From: Niveispirillum irakense DSM 11586
GTDB taxonomy: Bacteria > Pseudomonadota > Alphaproteobacteria > Azospirillales > Azospirillaceae
NCBI RefSeq assembly: GCF_000429645.1
Contig: NZ_KE386933.1
Location: 186,001 to 250,000, forward strand
Reading direction: 5' to 3'
DNA length: 64,000 nucleotides
The notes below the pieces were generated by a model. The model was not told the origin of the DNA and searched no databases. It saw only the letters and a list, made by a program, of their open reading frames with translations. Shown in pieces: positions 1 to 9,040 of the stretch (its first letter is position 1; each line of letters opens with the position of its first letter). The translations under genes were made by a program, and so were the position numbers.

Positions 1-548
1 AGGCGGTGATGACGGCGGAAAAGCCGATGCTGCTGCTGGTCTATGCCACGGTGATCCTGTTCTGCGCCCTGACCTTCCGGTCCCTGGTTGGCTCCCTGGC
101 CACGGTGCTGCCGCTGATCGTCGTGTCGATCCTGTGCAACGCCATGATGGCGTGGCTGGGCATCGGGTTGAAGATTTCCACACTGCCGGCGGCGGCGCTG
201 GGCGTGGGGATCGGTGTGGATTACGGCCTTTACATCTTCAACCGGCTGCAGAGCTATCTGAAGCATGGGTTGAGTTTCGCGGATGCCTATTACCGCACCT
301 TGCAGGAAACCGGCAGCTCGGTCCTGTTCACCGGCCTGACCCTGGCCGTGGGTACGGCGACCTGGATTTTCTCTGACCTGAAATTCCAGGCCGATATGGG
401 CGTATTGCTGACCTTCATCTTCCTGGCCAACATGATCGGCGCCATCGTGCTGCTGCCAGCGGTGGCGGCCCTGCTGTACAAGCTGTTCCCGAAGCTGTTC
501 GAAGCGGAGGTCAAGCGCGCCTCCAAGCGGACCTTCGCGGCGCATTGA
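1..548 (+). CDS. MMPL/RND family exporter, C-terminal part (5' end outside window)
   Basis: The reading frame is open from the window edge to a TGA at 546-548, so only the last ~180 residues are present. They contain about five hydrophobic helices and the stretch GVGIGVDYGLYIFNR, the glycine/aspartate-rich helix typical of the MMPL/SSD branch of RND exporters (COG1033-like). The protein would sit in the inner membrane and use the proton gradient to move lipids or hydrophobic compounds. Substrate cannot be told from this fragment. The tail after the last helix is short and basic. The internal ATG at 6 is probably not the true start, because family members are several hundred residues longer. 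Confidence 0.8.
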   Translation, partial: AVMTAEKPMLLLVYATVILFCALTFRSLVGSLATVLPLIVVSILCNAMMAWLGIGLKISTLPAAALGVGIGVDYGLYIFNRLQSYLKHGLSFADAYYRTLQETGSSVLFTGLTLAVGTATWIFSDLKFQADMGVLLTFIFLANMIGAIVLLPAVAALLYKLFPKLFEAEVKRASKRTFAAH

Positions 549-558
549 GGGGAGAGGG

Positions 559-586
559 CCTGCCTTTCCGGCAAGGGAAAGGCAGG
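559..586 (+). terminator. Stem-loop just after the RND gene
   Basis: An 11-bp perfect stem (559-569 with 576-586, arms CCTGCCTTTCC/GGAAAGGCAGG) with a 6-base loop starts 10 bases after the stop codon. It has no T-run of its own, so it is either part of a double terminator with the next stem or an RNA-stabilising hairpin. Confidence 0.45.
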
Positions 587-601
587 TCCGATGCCGGCAT
601 G

Positions 602-642
602 AAAAAGGCCGCGGAGGGTGCATCCTCCGCGGCCTTTCTTTT
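602..642. terminator. Bidirectional intrinsic terminator between convergent genes
   Basis: A 14-bp perfect stem (604-617 with 624-637) with a 6-base loop is followed on the plus strand by CTTTT and preceded by AAAAA, which gives a U-run on the minus strand too. It lies between the RND gene (plus) and the autotransporter (minus), which converge here, so it can end both transcripts. Confidence 0.8.
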
Positions 643-766
643 GGGACAGGCTAATGCGAACGGCCCTAATTCATCACCGTTCGTATGGCGGCGACTGCCG
701 CCGCCCGGTGCTTGAGCGGCAGGAAAGATTGACCAAAGGTCAAGATTTCCTGCCGCTGGATTAAGG

Positions 767-2629
767 TCAGTAGGTGAATTTGATCCGGGCGTTGAAGGCA
801 TGGTCGCTGGGGGAACCGCCCTCAATCCGGCCATCATAGCCGATGCCGATCATCACATTGTCATCCGCCACCATGGCCACGGATGTGCTGATGGCAAAAC
901 GGCCGCGCTTGCCCGCACCCGCTTCGCCACGGGCTTGTTCAAGATTGGCGAAGCGACCGGTCACCTCGCGCCCGTCATTGTTGAATTCATGCTCATACGC
1001 CAGGCGCATATGCGGGATGAAACTGTGGCCATACCCGCTGAGCTGGACACCAGCCATGCCCACCAGGCTCTTGGCTTCCCAATCATCCCAGGTCAGCGCC
1101 AGGGGACCGCCGCCCTGCTCGGCATAGCCTTCGATCCGGGTCTGGGCATAGCGCAGGCCGAAGACCGGACCCATGCCGAAGCTGCCCATGTCCGGCGTAT
1201 AGCCGACCGTACCACCCGCACCATAGGTCGTGCCCTTGGTGCTGCCACCGGCGGTGGCGTAGGGGCCGAACCGGGTCTGGCGGGACAGGTCATAATCATC
1301 GAAGCTCAGGGACAGATAGCCATCCATCCACAATTCCCGCGATGCGGCGGCGGTGAAATAGGCCGTCACATTATAGGCCTTGGCATCCACCGACCCCATC
1401 TTGCCGTCCGTGGAGCTATCCGCCTTGCCATAGGAAAAGGCGAGGCCGGCGGTGACCTTGTCATCCACCTGATAATCCGCGCCGATGCCGGCATTGAAGC
1501 CGTCATACTTATAGCCCATGCGGCCCGTCGTGGCATCGCGCTCGCCATCCAGATAGGTGCCGAAGCCGTAGATCCCGACCCTGCCATCGGCGCCGGCCTG
1601 GGCAGCGGTGATATTCACCGACCCCTGGCCGCTGCGGGCGCCGGCCATGCGGGAGGCGATGCCCTGGTTGGCCAGATCGTACAGGCGCTGCGAGATTTCC
1701 GTGGCCGTGGCATTGATGGCCGGTGCTTCAAACGTGGCGGACAGGGTGCCATCCACAAACTGCCCGACAATGGCATGGGCGGCGGCTGTGGGGTGCAGCG
1801 GGTCGAAGAAGACGGTGCTGGCCGCACCCGCCGCCGTGGCGCAGGCTCCCGTCGCCACCGTGGACCCGCCAGGACCGACCGGGGCAATGCAGGGGATGGT
1901 GGCGTTGGCCAGGCCATAGGTCTGGGGTGAGGCCAGCAGATCGCGGAACAGGGCATTCACATCCACGACCGTTGCCGACATCCCATTTTCCCGCAGCCCC
2001 TCGGCCACGCGGGCAATGGCCTGGGCATGCAGATCGGCAACAGTGTTGGCCGATGCGCGGTCGGCGGCGGACAGGCTGCTGGTCAGCGGGATGCTGCCCA
2101 GGGGGGGCAGGTTGATCAGCACGAAATGTTCTGCCCCGGCACCGGCCAGCCGTGCCGCCTGGGTGGCCACGGCATTGGCGGTGGCGGCCACCGCTGCCTG
2201 GGCCGCGGCCGTCGGGTTGGTCTGCGGCTGGGTCAGTACGGCGATATAATCATTGCCGCCGATCCAGATACCGACCAGGCGGTCGGACGGGATGGAGCTG
2301 TTACGGGCCAGATAGGCTGATACCTGTGCCGTCAGGTCGATCGGGTCGGTGCGGGTGGCCCGCGCGCCACCATAAGCCCGGCTGTCCAGGGACAGGCCAC
2401 GGGCGGCGGCAAACCCCTCCGCCCAGACAGGGCCATTGGTGAAGCGGCCATTGACATAGGGCGCGCCGGGGCGCAGCGCCGGATTAAGATTTTTCAGATT
2501 GTCGGTGTCGCTGAGGCTATCACCGAACACGACGAAGGAGGAGTAGTCCAGCGTCTGGGCCTGAGCCGCGCCAGCGCCAAGGCAAAGAAAAGCCGCAAGG
2601 GCGGTGCCGCCCAGCAATCGCGAATTCAT
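767..2629 (-). CDS. GDSL-family esterase autotransporter (EstA-like)
   Basis: A 620-residue protein with three parts. Residues 1-24 form a signal peptide ending AQA-Q. A SGNH/GDSL hydrolase passenger follows with block I FGDSLS (Ser38), block III GGND (124-127) and the catalytic D-x-x-H (Asp276, His279). From about residue 335 there is an autotransporter beta-barrel, alternating aromatic and polar residues and ending in FTY, the usual terminal aromatic signal for barrel insertion. By family knowledge the esterase would be displayed on the cell surface and hydrolyse short-chain esters or lipids. It stands alone, on the minus strand, facing the terminator at 602. Catalytic residues are intact. 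Confidence 0.9.
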   Translation of the reverse strand: MNSRLLGGTALAAFLCLGAGAAQAQTLDYSSFVVFGDSLSDTDNLKNLNPALRPGAPYVNGRFTNGPVWAEGFAAARGLSLDSRAYGGARATRTDPIDLTAQVSAYLARNSSIPSDRLVGIWIGGNDYIAVLTQPQTNPTAAAQAAVAATANAVATQAARLAGAGAEHFVLINLPPLGSIPLTSSLSAADRASANTVADLHAQAIARVAEGLRENGMSATVVDVNALFRDLLASPQTYGLANATIPCIAPVGPGGSTVATGACATAAGAASTVFFDPLHPTAAAHAIVGQFVDGTLSATFEAPAINATATEISQRLYDLANQGIASRMAGARSGQGSVNITAAQAGADGRVGIYGFGTYLDGERDATTGRMGYKYDGFNAGIGADYQVDDKVTAGLAFSYGKADSSTDGKMGSVDAKAYNVTAYFTAAASRELWMDGYLSLSFDDYDLSRQTRFGPYATAGGSTKGTTYGAGGTVGYTPDMGSFGMGPVFGLRYAQTRIEGYAEQGGGPLALTWDDWEAKSLVGMAGVQLSGYGHSFIPHMRLAYEHEFNNDGREVTGRFANLEQARGEAGAGKRGRFAISTSVAMVADDNVMIGIGYDGRIEGGSPSDHAFNARIKFTY

Positions 2630-2851
2630 GCGCTACCTCCCATGATCGGGCTGCTTGGACGCGCCCGTTTGTTACAGTTGGAAGGCTAACGCAGAGCGCT
2701 TGGCAGGGGAAAGGGGGTGACGTTACGGAAGGTGGGTACTTCCGGCCGGAATTGATGCTTATGAGACGCTTATGCAACAGATCGCCCGCAATGAGCGAGG
2801 GCGGAAGCGGTTTCCGGCTTGGGATGATGCCAATGCGCGGTCGATTATTGG

Positions 2852-3184
2852 TCAGTTACCCAGAAGACGCCATCCATCCGGCCCTTTGATAAAGGCATTT
2901 TCGGTGGTCTGTTCTTGTTCCCCAAGCATGGGAATTTTCATTTTTACGGTGAAGGAGCATATCACCGCCGTCGAATCCTGCTTTTCCTTGCACTGATGCT
3001 TGGTCAGGCTAAGGATTTCCACCTTCTGGTCGGTGCCAAGGCGTCCGATGAGGCTGTTGGCGCCCTCAAGCTGGTGATCAAAGGCGCTGCGTATATCCGC
3101 CTCTGACGGCTCAGAGCCGCCGCAACCGGCCAGAAGAAGCCCTGAAAGGGCCGCGATGGCGAATATTTTCTGGTTCTTAAACAC
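2852..3184 (-). CDS. Small predicted lipoprotein, unknown function
   Basis: Starting at the GTG at 3184 the 110-residue product begins with a short basic segment, a hydrophobic stretch and a lipobox LLAG-C (Cys21), followed by a polar domain with two further cysteines (KHQCKE and VICSF). This is the pattern of an exported lipoprotein anchored at its N-terminal cysteine. A GAGAG sequence lies about 5-8 bases upstream of this GTG. The frame is open upstream to an ATG at 3250, but that start would place 22 extra residues before the signal sequence. No family recognised. Slightly lower GC than its neighbours. Confidence 0.6.
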   Translation of the reverse strand: MFKNQKIFAIAALSGLLLAGCGGSEPSEADIRSAFDHQLEGANSLIGRLGTDQKVEILSLTKHQCKEKQDSTAVICSFTVKMKIPMLGEQEQTTENAFIKGPDGWRLLGN

Positions 3185-3275
3185 AGCAGCTCTCAGATGA
3201 AGGCGGTAGAGCGAATGCACTGATCCACGTCTGGGATGTATGGATCGCATTTCTTCTTATTATTCTGAGGCGGGA

Positions 3276-3306
3276 AGCCGGGCCATTGGTCAAAAATGGC
3301 CCGGCT
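3276..3306 (-). terminator. Stem-loop downstream of the cytochrome c gene
   Basis: A 12-bp perfect stem (3276-3287 with 3295-3306) with a 7-base loop lies 10 bases past the cytochrome stop codon. There is no clear U-run after it on the minus strand, so termination strength is uncertain. Confidence 0.5.
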
Positions 3307-3316
3307 CAGCCTTTTC

Positions 3317-3706
3317 TTACTTGGAGGCTTCTTCCAGATAGGCAATCAGGTCGGCGCGATCCTGCGGGTTCGGCACGCCGGGGAAGGCCATCCGGTTGCC
3401 CGGCAGGAAGGTCTTGGGCGAGGCCAGCCACTGGTCCAGCTTATCCTGGCTCCAGACGAAATCGGCCTTCTTCAGCGCGTCGGAATAGTTGAAGCCCTCA
3501 ACCGCAGCGGTATGGCGACCGAACAGGCCGTGCAGCGGCGGGCCGATCTTCTTTGGCGCGTTGGCTTCAATGGCGTGGCACGCCTTGCAGCGGGCGAACA
3601 CCTTCTCACCCTTGGCCGCATCACCGGCGGCCTGGGCGGAGGAAATGCCGGCGGCCAGCGCAATCGCGGTGGCAAGGGCGGCGGTGATCATGCGGGGGGT
3701 ACGCAT
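3317..3706 (-). CDS. Class I c-type cytochrome
   Basis: From the ATG at 3706 the product is 129 residues: a signal peptide (about 1-26, ending AQA-A), then one heme-binding motif CKACH (Cys40, Cys43, His44) and a methionine axial ligand in GNRMAFPG (Met106). The size and the KIGPPLHGLFGR segment fit soluble cytochrome c of the c2/c550 type, a periplasmic electron carrier. The frame runs open to 3781, but the upstream part lacks signal-peptide character. An AGGAG sequence precedes the chosen ATG, with rather long spacing (about 12 bases). No oxidase or reductase genes adjoin it, so its partner is unknown. Confidence 0.85.
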   Translation of the reverse strand: MRTPRMITAALATAIALAAGISSAQAAGDAAKGEKVFARCKACHAIEANAPKKIGPPLHGLFGRHTAAVEGFNYSDALKKADFVWSQDKLDQWLASPKTFLPGNRMAFPGVPNPQDRADLIAYLEEASK

Positions 3707-3793
3707 TGGCGACCATGGCTCCTGCTTCGAAAAGATGAGCGATGATAGCTCACATTCCATCATGCCGGTCAATGCGACCAACCGTCGGGGGGC

Positions 3794-4357
3794 TCATGGC
3801 TCGGGGGTTGACCCCAGCAAATCCAGCATATGGTCGGCGCGGCGCGCCACATCCACCTTCGCCAGAATCTCGACCTGATGGCCGATCCCTCGATAGGCTT
3901 CTATCAACCGGTCATATTCCGCCACGGCGGCGGCCATGTCGTGGCGTCGCTCCTTGTCCGTGACATAGATTTCCGGCCAGGGTGGGGTGAGAAACACCAG
4001 GGGATGGTAAGGGGCGCCGGGCCTGAACCCGTCCAGGCTGGGGGCGCCCGTCTCATGCGCCAAGCCGCAGGCGGCATCAATCATGCCGCGATCAAAAAAG
4101 ACCCAGCCCGGCGGGGCCTGCGCCGCCATCGCCAGATCGGCCTGTGCCATGGCAAAGGCGCGGGCAAGAAAGCCCGCCATATCAAGCCAGGGCAAGGCTG
4201 TTCCGCCACAGGCGGTTTCCGCCGCCACAATGCGGCGACCGGGTTCTTCCACAATGGTATGGCCCCGGCGGGCCAGTTCCGCCAGCAGGGTGGACTTGCC
4301 CCCGCCGGAACAGCCGGACAGCACGACGAAACGCGACAAGGGCGTGCGCTTCGTCAT
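3794..4357 (-). CDS. P-loop ATPase/kinase-like protein (AAA_28 type)
   Basis: A 187-residue cytosolic protein with a Walker A motif GCSGGGKST at residues 15-23 and a later FFDRGMIDA segment, resembling the AAA_28 (NadR/thymidylate-kinase-like) group of small nucleoside or nucleotide kinases. Substrate is not evident. It lies 18 bases downstream of ychF on the same strand and could be read with it. Start ATG at 4357, where homology-like sequence (SRFVVLSG) begins almost at once. Confidence 0.7.
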   Translation of the reverse strand: MTKRTPLSRFVVLSGCSGGGKSTLLAELARRGHTIVEEPGRRIVAAETACGGTALPWLDMAGFLARAFAMAQADLAMAAQAPPGWVFFDRGMIDAACGLAHETGAPSLDGFRPGAPYHPLVFLTPPWPEIYVTDKERRHDMAAAVAEYDRLIEAYRGIGHQVEILAKVDVARRADHMLDLLGSTPEP

Positions 4358-4375
4358 GCTGTCCTTAGGGCCGCA

Positions 4376-5473
4376 TCAGACGTTGAAGCGGAAATGGAAG
4401 ATGTCGCCATCCTGGACGAGATATTCCTTCCCTTCCATGCGCATCTTGCCGGCTTCCTTGGCGCCGGACTCGCCGCCCAGCGTGACGTAGGAATTATAAT
4501 CCACCGTTTCCGCCTTAATGAAGCCACGCTCGAAATCGGTGTGGATGACGCCGGCGGCTTCCGGGGCCTTGGCGCCCTTGCGCACGGTCCAGGCGCGGGC
4601 TTCCTTCGGGCCGACGGTGAAGAAGGTCAAGAGGCCCAGCAGGCTGTAGCCAGCGCGGATCAGCCGGTTCAGGCCCGGCTCCTCCAGCCCCAGGGAGGCC
4701 AGATAATCCAGCTTGTCCGCGTCAGCCAGTTGGGACAGCTCCGCCTCAATGGCGGCGGAGATCACGACGCTGCCGGCACCCTGGCGGGCGGCCATTTCAG
4801 CGACCTTGGCGGACAGCGAATTGCCGCTGCCGGCCGATTCCTCTTCCACATTGCAGACATAGAGCACGGGTTTGCCGGTCAGCAGCGCCATCTGCTTGAA
4901 GGCATCGCGCTCTTCGTTGGAGACTTCCACCGTGCGGGCGGGCTTGCCCTCCCGCAGCACGGCCAGCACGCGTTCCATCAGGTCGGACAGGGCCTTGGCG
5001 TCCTTGTCGCCGCCCTTGGCCTTTTTCTGCAACGGCGGCAGGCGCTTTTCCAGGCTTTCCATGTCGGCCAGCATCAGCTCCGTCTCCACCGTCTCCGCAT
5101 CGCGGACGGGGTCGATGGAGCCTTCGACATGGGTGATGTCGCCATCTTCAAAGCAGCGCAGCACATGGACGATGGCGTCCACTTCACGGATATTGGCCAG
5201 GAACTGGTTGCCCAGCCCTTCACCCTTCGACGCACCACGCACCAGACCGGCAATATCCACGAACTCAAGCTGGGTGGGCACCGTCTTCTGCGACTTGGCG
5301 ATTTCCACCAGCTTGTCCAGGCGCGGGTCAGGCACGCCGACGCGGCCGACATTCGGCTCAATGGTGCAGAACGGGTAATTCGCGGCCTCGGCCGCGGCCG
5401 TGCTGGTCAGCGCGTTGAACAGGGTGGACTTGCCGACATTGGGCAGGCCGACGATGCCGCAATTAAATCCCAT
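4376..5473 (-). CDS. ychF: YchF/Obg-family ATPase
   Basis: A 365-residue protein opening MGFNCGIVGLPNVGKST, the TRAFAC-class P-loop (residues 9-17), and ending FHFRFNV, the conserved end of the YchF TGS domain. YchF binds ATP in preference to GTP, associates with ribosomes and affects stress responses. Length and both ends match the family. It precedes the P-loop gene at 3794. The common bacterial neighbour pth is not present here. Confidence 0.97.
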   Translation of the reverse strand: MGFNCGIVGLPNVGKSTLFNALTSTAAAEAANYPFCTIEPNVGRVGVPDPRLDKLVEIAKSQKTVPTQLEFVDIAGLVRGASKGEGLGNQFLANIREVDAIVHVLRCFEDGDITHVEGSIDPVRDAETVETELMLADMESLEKRLPPLQKKAKGGDKDAKALSDLMERVLAVLREGKPARTVEVSNEERDAFKQMALLTGKPVLYVCNVEEESAGSGNSLSAKVAEMAARQGAGSVVISAAIEAELSQLADADKLDYLASLGLEEPGLNRLIRAGYSLLGLLTFFTVGPKEARAWTVRKGAKAPEAAGVIHTDFERGFIKAETVDYNSYVTLGGESGAKEAGKMRMEGKEYLVQDGDIFHFRFNV

Positions 5474-5582
5474 GGGTGGTACTTCGCTGCTTTGGATGGT
5501 TCAGGATTGGCACCGGTTATGGGCGATTGCGGCGCTGAATGCAAATGACAGGGCTGCAAGGCGGGGCAGTGTGGGCGCACCG

Positions 5583-6782
5583 TCACCCCGCCGCTGCCAT
5601 GATCGCCCCCGGCGTCAAGGCCAGGGACAGGATCACCAGGCCCAAGGCCGGATAGGCCCAGACCCCCATGCCGCGCCAGGCCCGGACCCAACCATTGGCC
5701 GGGGCCGCCGGGGCCGGGCGGCCATTATGCAGGCGCAGGCTGTAGATCATCACGCCGGTCACCGACAGGCTGGTCAGCAACAGGCCGGCGATGAACCAGA
5801 TGATCTTGGTGGCAAAGCCGCCCAGCGTGCCGAAATGCAGCGGATCGGCCATTTCGGAAATACGCTGGTGGACGGACAGTTCCTCCCCCTTCGTCACCAG
5901 ACGCACCGCTCCGCTGGCCGGGTCCAGCCAGACGGCGTTGGCCCGGTCGCGCACCAGCCAGGCATCGGCCTGCCCCATCACCATCAACCCCCGGTCACCC
6001 TTGGGGGTGGGGAAACGGATTTCCCGGATCTCCAACCCCGGATAGGCGGCCAGTCCCGCCGCCACCAGCCGGTCAAGTGCGGCACCGTCAAGGGTGGGGG
6101 AGGGGGTGGCCAGCACCGGGGGGTAAGGCTGGTCGGGGGCATCGCCCCCCAGCGATTCCACCATGTACCAAAGCCCGGTCACGGCGATCAGGGCGGTGAA
6201 CCACAGGCTCCACAGGCCCGCCAGCCGGTGCAGGTCACCGGTCAGCCGCCGCCCGTCACCGCCGCGCGGGCGTTTGAAGAAGCCACGCCACCATTTCTTA
6301 TAGGTCACGATGCCACTGATCAGGGAGGCGACCAGCAACAGGGCCAGCGTACAGACGATGGGCACGCCGATCTTCACCGGCAGCATCAGGTGACGGTGCG
6401 TTTCCCGCAGAAAGCGGTGAATATTGTACCAGGGGGCCGTGCCGGTGGCGGCCCCGGTATAGGGGTCCAGATGGACCCGCACCATGCGGGCACCGCCGGC
6501 ATCCATCCAGGCTTCGGCGGCAAAGCCCGGATGGGTGGGGGCATAGAGGCTGTTCAGCCGTGCGCCGGGCACGGCTTCCTGCGCGCCATCCACCAACTGG
6601 CCCCAACTGGCCGGCGCCGCATCCTGCGGCATCACCCGCATCGATGGCGTCACCAGCCAGTCCAATTCATGCGCGAAAACGGCCAGCGTGCCGGTGGCCA
6701 GGATGAAGCCCATGAACAGGCTGAGCTTCAACCCTGCCCAGGCATGGACAGACCACCAGAGGGATCGGCCCTTGCGCGCCAT
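5583..6782 (-). CDS. PepSY-associated membrane protein, partner of the siderophore receptor
   Basis: A 399-residue inner-membrane protein: an N-terminal helix after SVHAWAGLKLSLFMGFILATG, a periplasmic PepSY-type region, further helices near 140-220, and two helices at the C-terminus. Such proteins often accompany TonB receptors and are proposed ferric-siderophore reductases or iron-release factors. Its ATG overlaps the TGA of the upstream receptor gene by one base (TGATG at 6780-6784), so the two are translationally coupled. No heme or flavin motif is conclusive, so the reductase role is inferred from family and context. Confidence 0.85.
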   Translation of the reverse strand: MARKGRSLWWSVHAWAGLKLSLFMGFILATGTLAVFAHELDWLVTPSMRVMPQDAAPASWGQLVDGAQEAVPGARLNSLYAPTHPGFAAEAWMDAGGARMVRVHLDPYTGAATGTAPWYNIHRFLRETHRHLMLPVKIGVPIVCTLALLLVASLISGIVTYKKWWRGFFKRPRGGDGRRLTGDLHRLAGLWSLWFTALIAVTGLWYMVESLGGDAPDQPYPPVLATPSPTLDGAALDRLVAAGLAAYPGLEIREIRFPTPKGDRGLMVMGQADAWLVRDRANAVWLDPASGAVRLVTKGEELSVHQRISEMADPLHFGTLGGFATKIIWFIAGLLLTSLSVTGVMIYSLRLHNGRPAPAAPANGWVRAWRGMGVWAYPALGLVILSLALTPGAIMAAAG

Positions 6783-8917
6783 CAGAACTGCTTGCGCAGT
6801 TCGATGAACCAGGTGCGCGGCTCACCGGGGAAGTGGCCGTTATGCACGGTAAAGCCAGAGGCGGCATATTCCTTGTTGAAGATATTCTTCACCCGGAACA
6901 TGGCCTCGGCAAAGCCCAGATCGGTGATGATGGAGCTATCGAAGATCGTGTAGGGCTTCACCGTCTGGCCCGACAGGCTGACCCGCTGGGAGACATATTC
7001 CCCGCCAAAGGCGAAGGCGGTGTTGATTTCCTGCACCTGATAACGGGTCCAGAAGCCGACCTTGTTGCGCGGCGCATTGGCGAACCGGTCACCCACCGCG
7101 TTGGTCAGGCTCTGACCCGGCACGGTGCCGGTGATCTTGGTATCATTATAGCCGTAATTGGCGGTGAACACCCAATCCGGCGTGATGTCGGTGGACAGGT
7201 CCAGCTCAAAGCCCTTGGACGTCACCTCCCCGATGGGAGAAAGCTGGTTGACACCATTGACCGGCGGCAGGGTGGTGTCGGTCTGCAGCATGTTCTCCCG
7301 CACGATGCGGTAGACGGCCCCATTGGCCTGGATGCGACCGCCCAGCAGGGCGGTCTTGACACCGGCTTCCACCTGCTTGCCGGTGATCGGGTCAAACGGG
7401 CCGCCGGCGCTGCCATCCTGGTTGGCCACCGCCTGCGGCTCAAAGCTGGTGGACCAGCTTGCATAGACCGACACGTCATCCACGGGCTTGTAGATCAGAC
7501 CGGCACGCCAGGAATAATCCCCGTCGGAATAGTCGGTATCATTGACCCGATTGGTATCGGTGAAATGGTCATAGCGGACACCGGCAATCACGTCCCATTG
7601 CTCGGTCAGGCTGATCTGATCCTGCAGGTAGATGCCTTCACGCTCCGCCCTGGTATCGGTCGGGGTATAGGGGCGGGTGGCGAAATAGGCGGCGTAATTG
7701 GCGGCCGATGTCAGGCCATAGACCCGGTTGGTCAGGCTGGCATCGGGAACGGGGCCGCGCGATGCCTGCGTGGGGGCGATACGGCTCAGCAGCAGCGAAT
7801 CTTCCCGGTACCAGTCGGCGCCGAACAGGATCTTGTGACGGATGCTGCCGGTTTCGGCATCAGCGATCAGGTTGGCGGCCACGGCGAGGGCGTCGCCTTC
7901 GCGACGCTGGTCGCGGAACTCCCGCCGCACCATATCCAGCACGCCATCGCCGTTGCTGTCATAGGTGCCGCGCGGCTCATGATAATTCTGCTGCTCGTTG
8001 GATTTGAACCAGCGGATACCGGCATCCAGGCGGATGCTATCCGTGATCCTTGCATCCAGCTTGGCCTGCAACACGTTGGAGGTCAGCTTGGAGAAATCCG
8101 TCGGCTCATTATGGTTCCAACTGATCGGCCCCAGATAGACACCATCATCGCTGACCGGGATGCCACGCAGCCGGTTGGCGGCCAGGGTCTGGTCGAAATG
8201 GATGGCCTGCAGGGTGAGCTTGATATCGTCGGTCAGTTTGATGCCCAGGCTGGCATCGCCCGTCTTGGTGTCGTTGCCGGCGCCGATACGGAAACTGTCC
8301 ATCTTCTCGTAGAAGGCGCCGACGCGGTAGGTGAAGCGCCCTTCGGGGTCGGCGGGGCCGGAAATCTGGGCTGATCCGCCGATCCGGTCGTAATTGCCGA
8401 TGGTCAGGCGCACATCGCCCTGGAACTCGTCCGTCGGACCCTTGGTGACATAGTTGATGGTGCCGCCGGGGGCGGCGGGGCCATAGAGCATCCCGGCCGG
8501 GCCCTTCAGCACTTCCACCCGTTCAATATTGAACAATTGCGGCACGGCGAAGCCGATGAACGGGTCACCGCGCATGCCATCGTAATAATTCTGTTCCTGG
8601 CGGAAGCCGCGGAAGGTGACGCCGCCATAGGTGAAATAGCTGACGCCGGAGATATTGCGATAAAGGTCGATGACATTGCGGGCGCCCATATCGCGGATCA
8701 TCTCTTCATTGATGACCTGCACAGCCTGGGGAATGTCCAGAATGTTGGCCGGCATCTTGCCGATGCTGGTTTCTTCCACCCGGTACAGCCGCTGGGCGCG
8801 ACCGGTGACGATGATTTCTTCCACCGTACCGGCATCCGCCACTTGTTGCGCCTGGGCCGGCATGATCCCTGTCATCGCCAGGGCAGCCACACCCGCCAGC
8901 AGCATTGAACCGCGCAT
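6782..8917 (-). CDS. TonB-dependent siderophore receptor
   Basis: Starting at the ATG at 8917 (AAGGGG about 7 bases upstream) the product has 711 residues. A signal peptide (1-24) is followed by a TonB box-like EEIIVTGR (33-40), a plug domain with PQAVQVINEEMIRDMGARN and VEVLKGPAGMLYG, and a 22-strand-type barrel ending in WFIELRKQF with a terminal Phe. This is the TonB-siderophore receptor subfamily (FhuA/FpvA-like). It would import ferric siderophore across the outer membrane using TonB energy. A longer frame to 8965 has no ribosome site. It is coupled by TGATG to the PepSY gene, and a Fur-like palindrome lies 56 bases upstream. Confidence 0.92.
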   Translation of the reverse strand: MRGSMLLAGVAALAMTGIMPAQAQQVADAGTVEEIIVTGRAQRLYRVEETSIGKMPANILDIPQAVQVINEEMIRDMGARNVIDLYRNISGVSYFTYGGVTFRGFRQEQNYYDGMRGDPFIGFAVPQLFNIERVEVLKGPAGMLYGPAAPGGTINYVTKGPTDEFQGDVRLTIGNYDRIGGSAQISGPADPEGRFTYRVGAFYEKMDSFRIGAGNDTKTGDASLGIKLTDDIKLTLQAIHFDQTLAANRLRGIPVSDDGVYLGPISWNHNEPTDFSKLTSNVLQAKLDARITDSIRLDAGIRWFKSNEQQNYHEPRGTYDSNGDGVLDMVRREFRDQRREGDALAVAANLIADAETGSIRHKILFGADWYREDSLLLSRIAPTQASRGPVPDASLTNRVYGLTSAANYAAYFATRPYTPTDTRAEREGIYLQDQISLTEQWDVIAGVRYDHFTDTNRVNDTDYSDGDYSWRAGLIYKPVDDVSVYASWSTSFEPQAVANQDGSAGGPFDPITGKQVEAGVKTALLGGRIQANGAVYRIVRENMLQTDTTLPPVNGVNQLSPIGEVTSKGFELDLSTDITPDWVFTANYGYNDTKITGTVPGQSLTNAVGDRFANAPRNKVGFWTRYQVQEINTAFAFGGEYVSQRVSLSGQTVKPYTIFDSSIITDLGFAEAMFRVKNIFNKEYAASGFTVHNGHFPGEPRTWFIELRKQF

Positions 8918-8972
8918 CTCTATCCCCTTGATCTCGGCAGCTTGTTGCCGCCGGTCTAAGGGCATTGTTAAG

Positions 8973-8987
8973 TGCGAGTCAATCGCG
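8973..8987 (-). promoter_or_regulatory. Candidate Fur-like operator
   Basis: The 15-base sequence TGCGAGTCAATCGCG has dyad symmetry (GCGA-x-T-x-A-x-TCGC) and lies 56-70 bases upstream of the siderophore receptor start. Position and shape fit an iron-response operator of the Fur type. This is a pattern match only. Confidence 0.4.
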
Positions 8988-9040
8988 TTTGCATTCTCTC
9001 ATGGAAGCTATGCTCGGCAGAACAGGGAGAAAGGTGACGC

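Noticed and set aside
3830-5548. 572-codon plus-strand frame opposite the P-loop gene and ychF
   Set aside because: Spans two real minus-strand genes and their gap; no recognisable domain.
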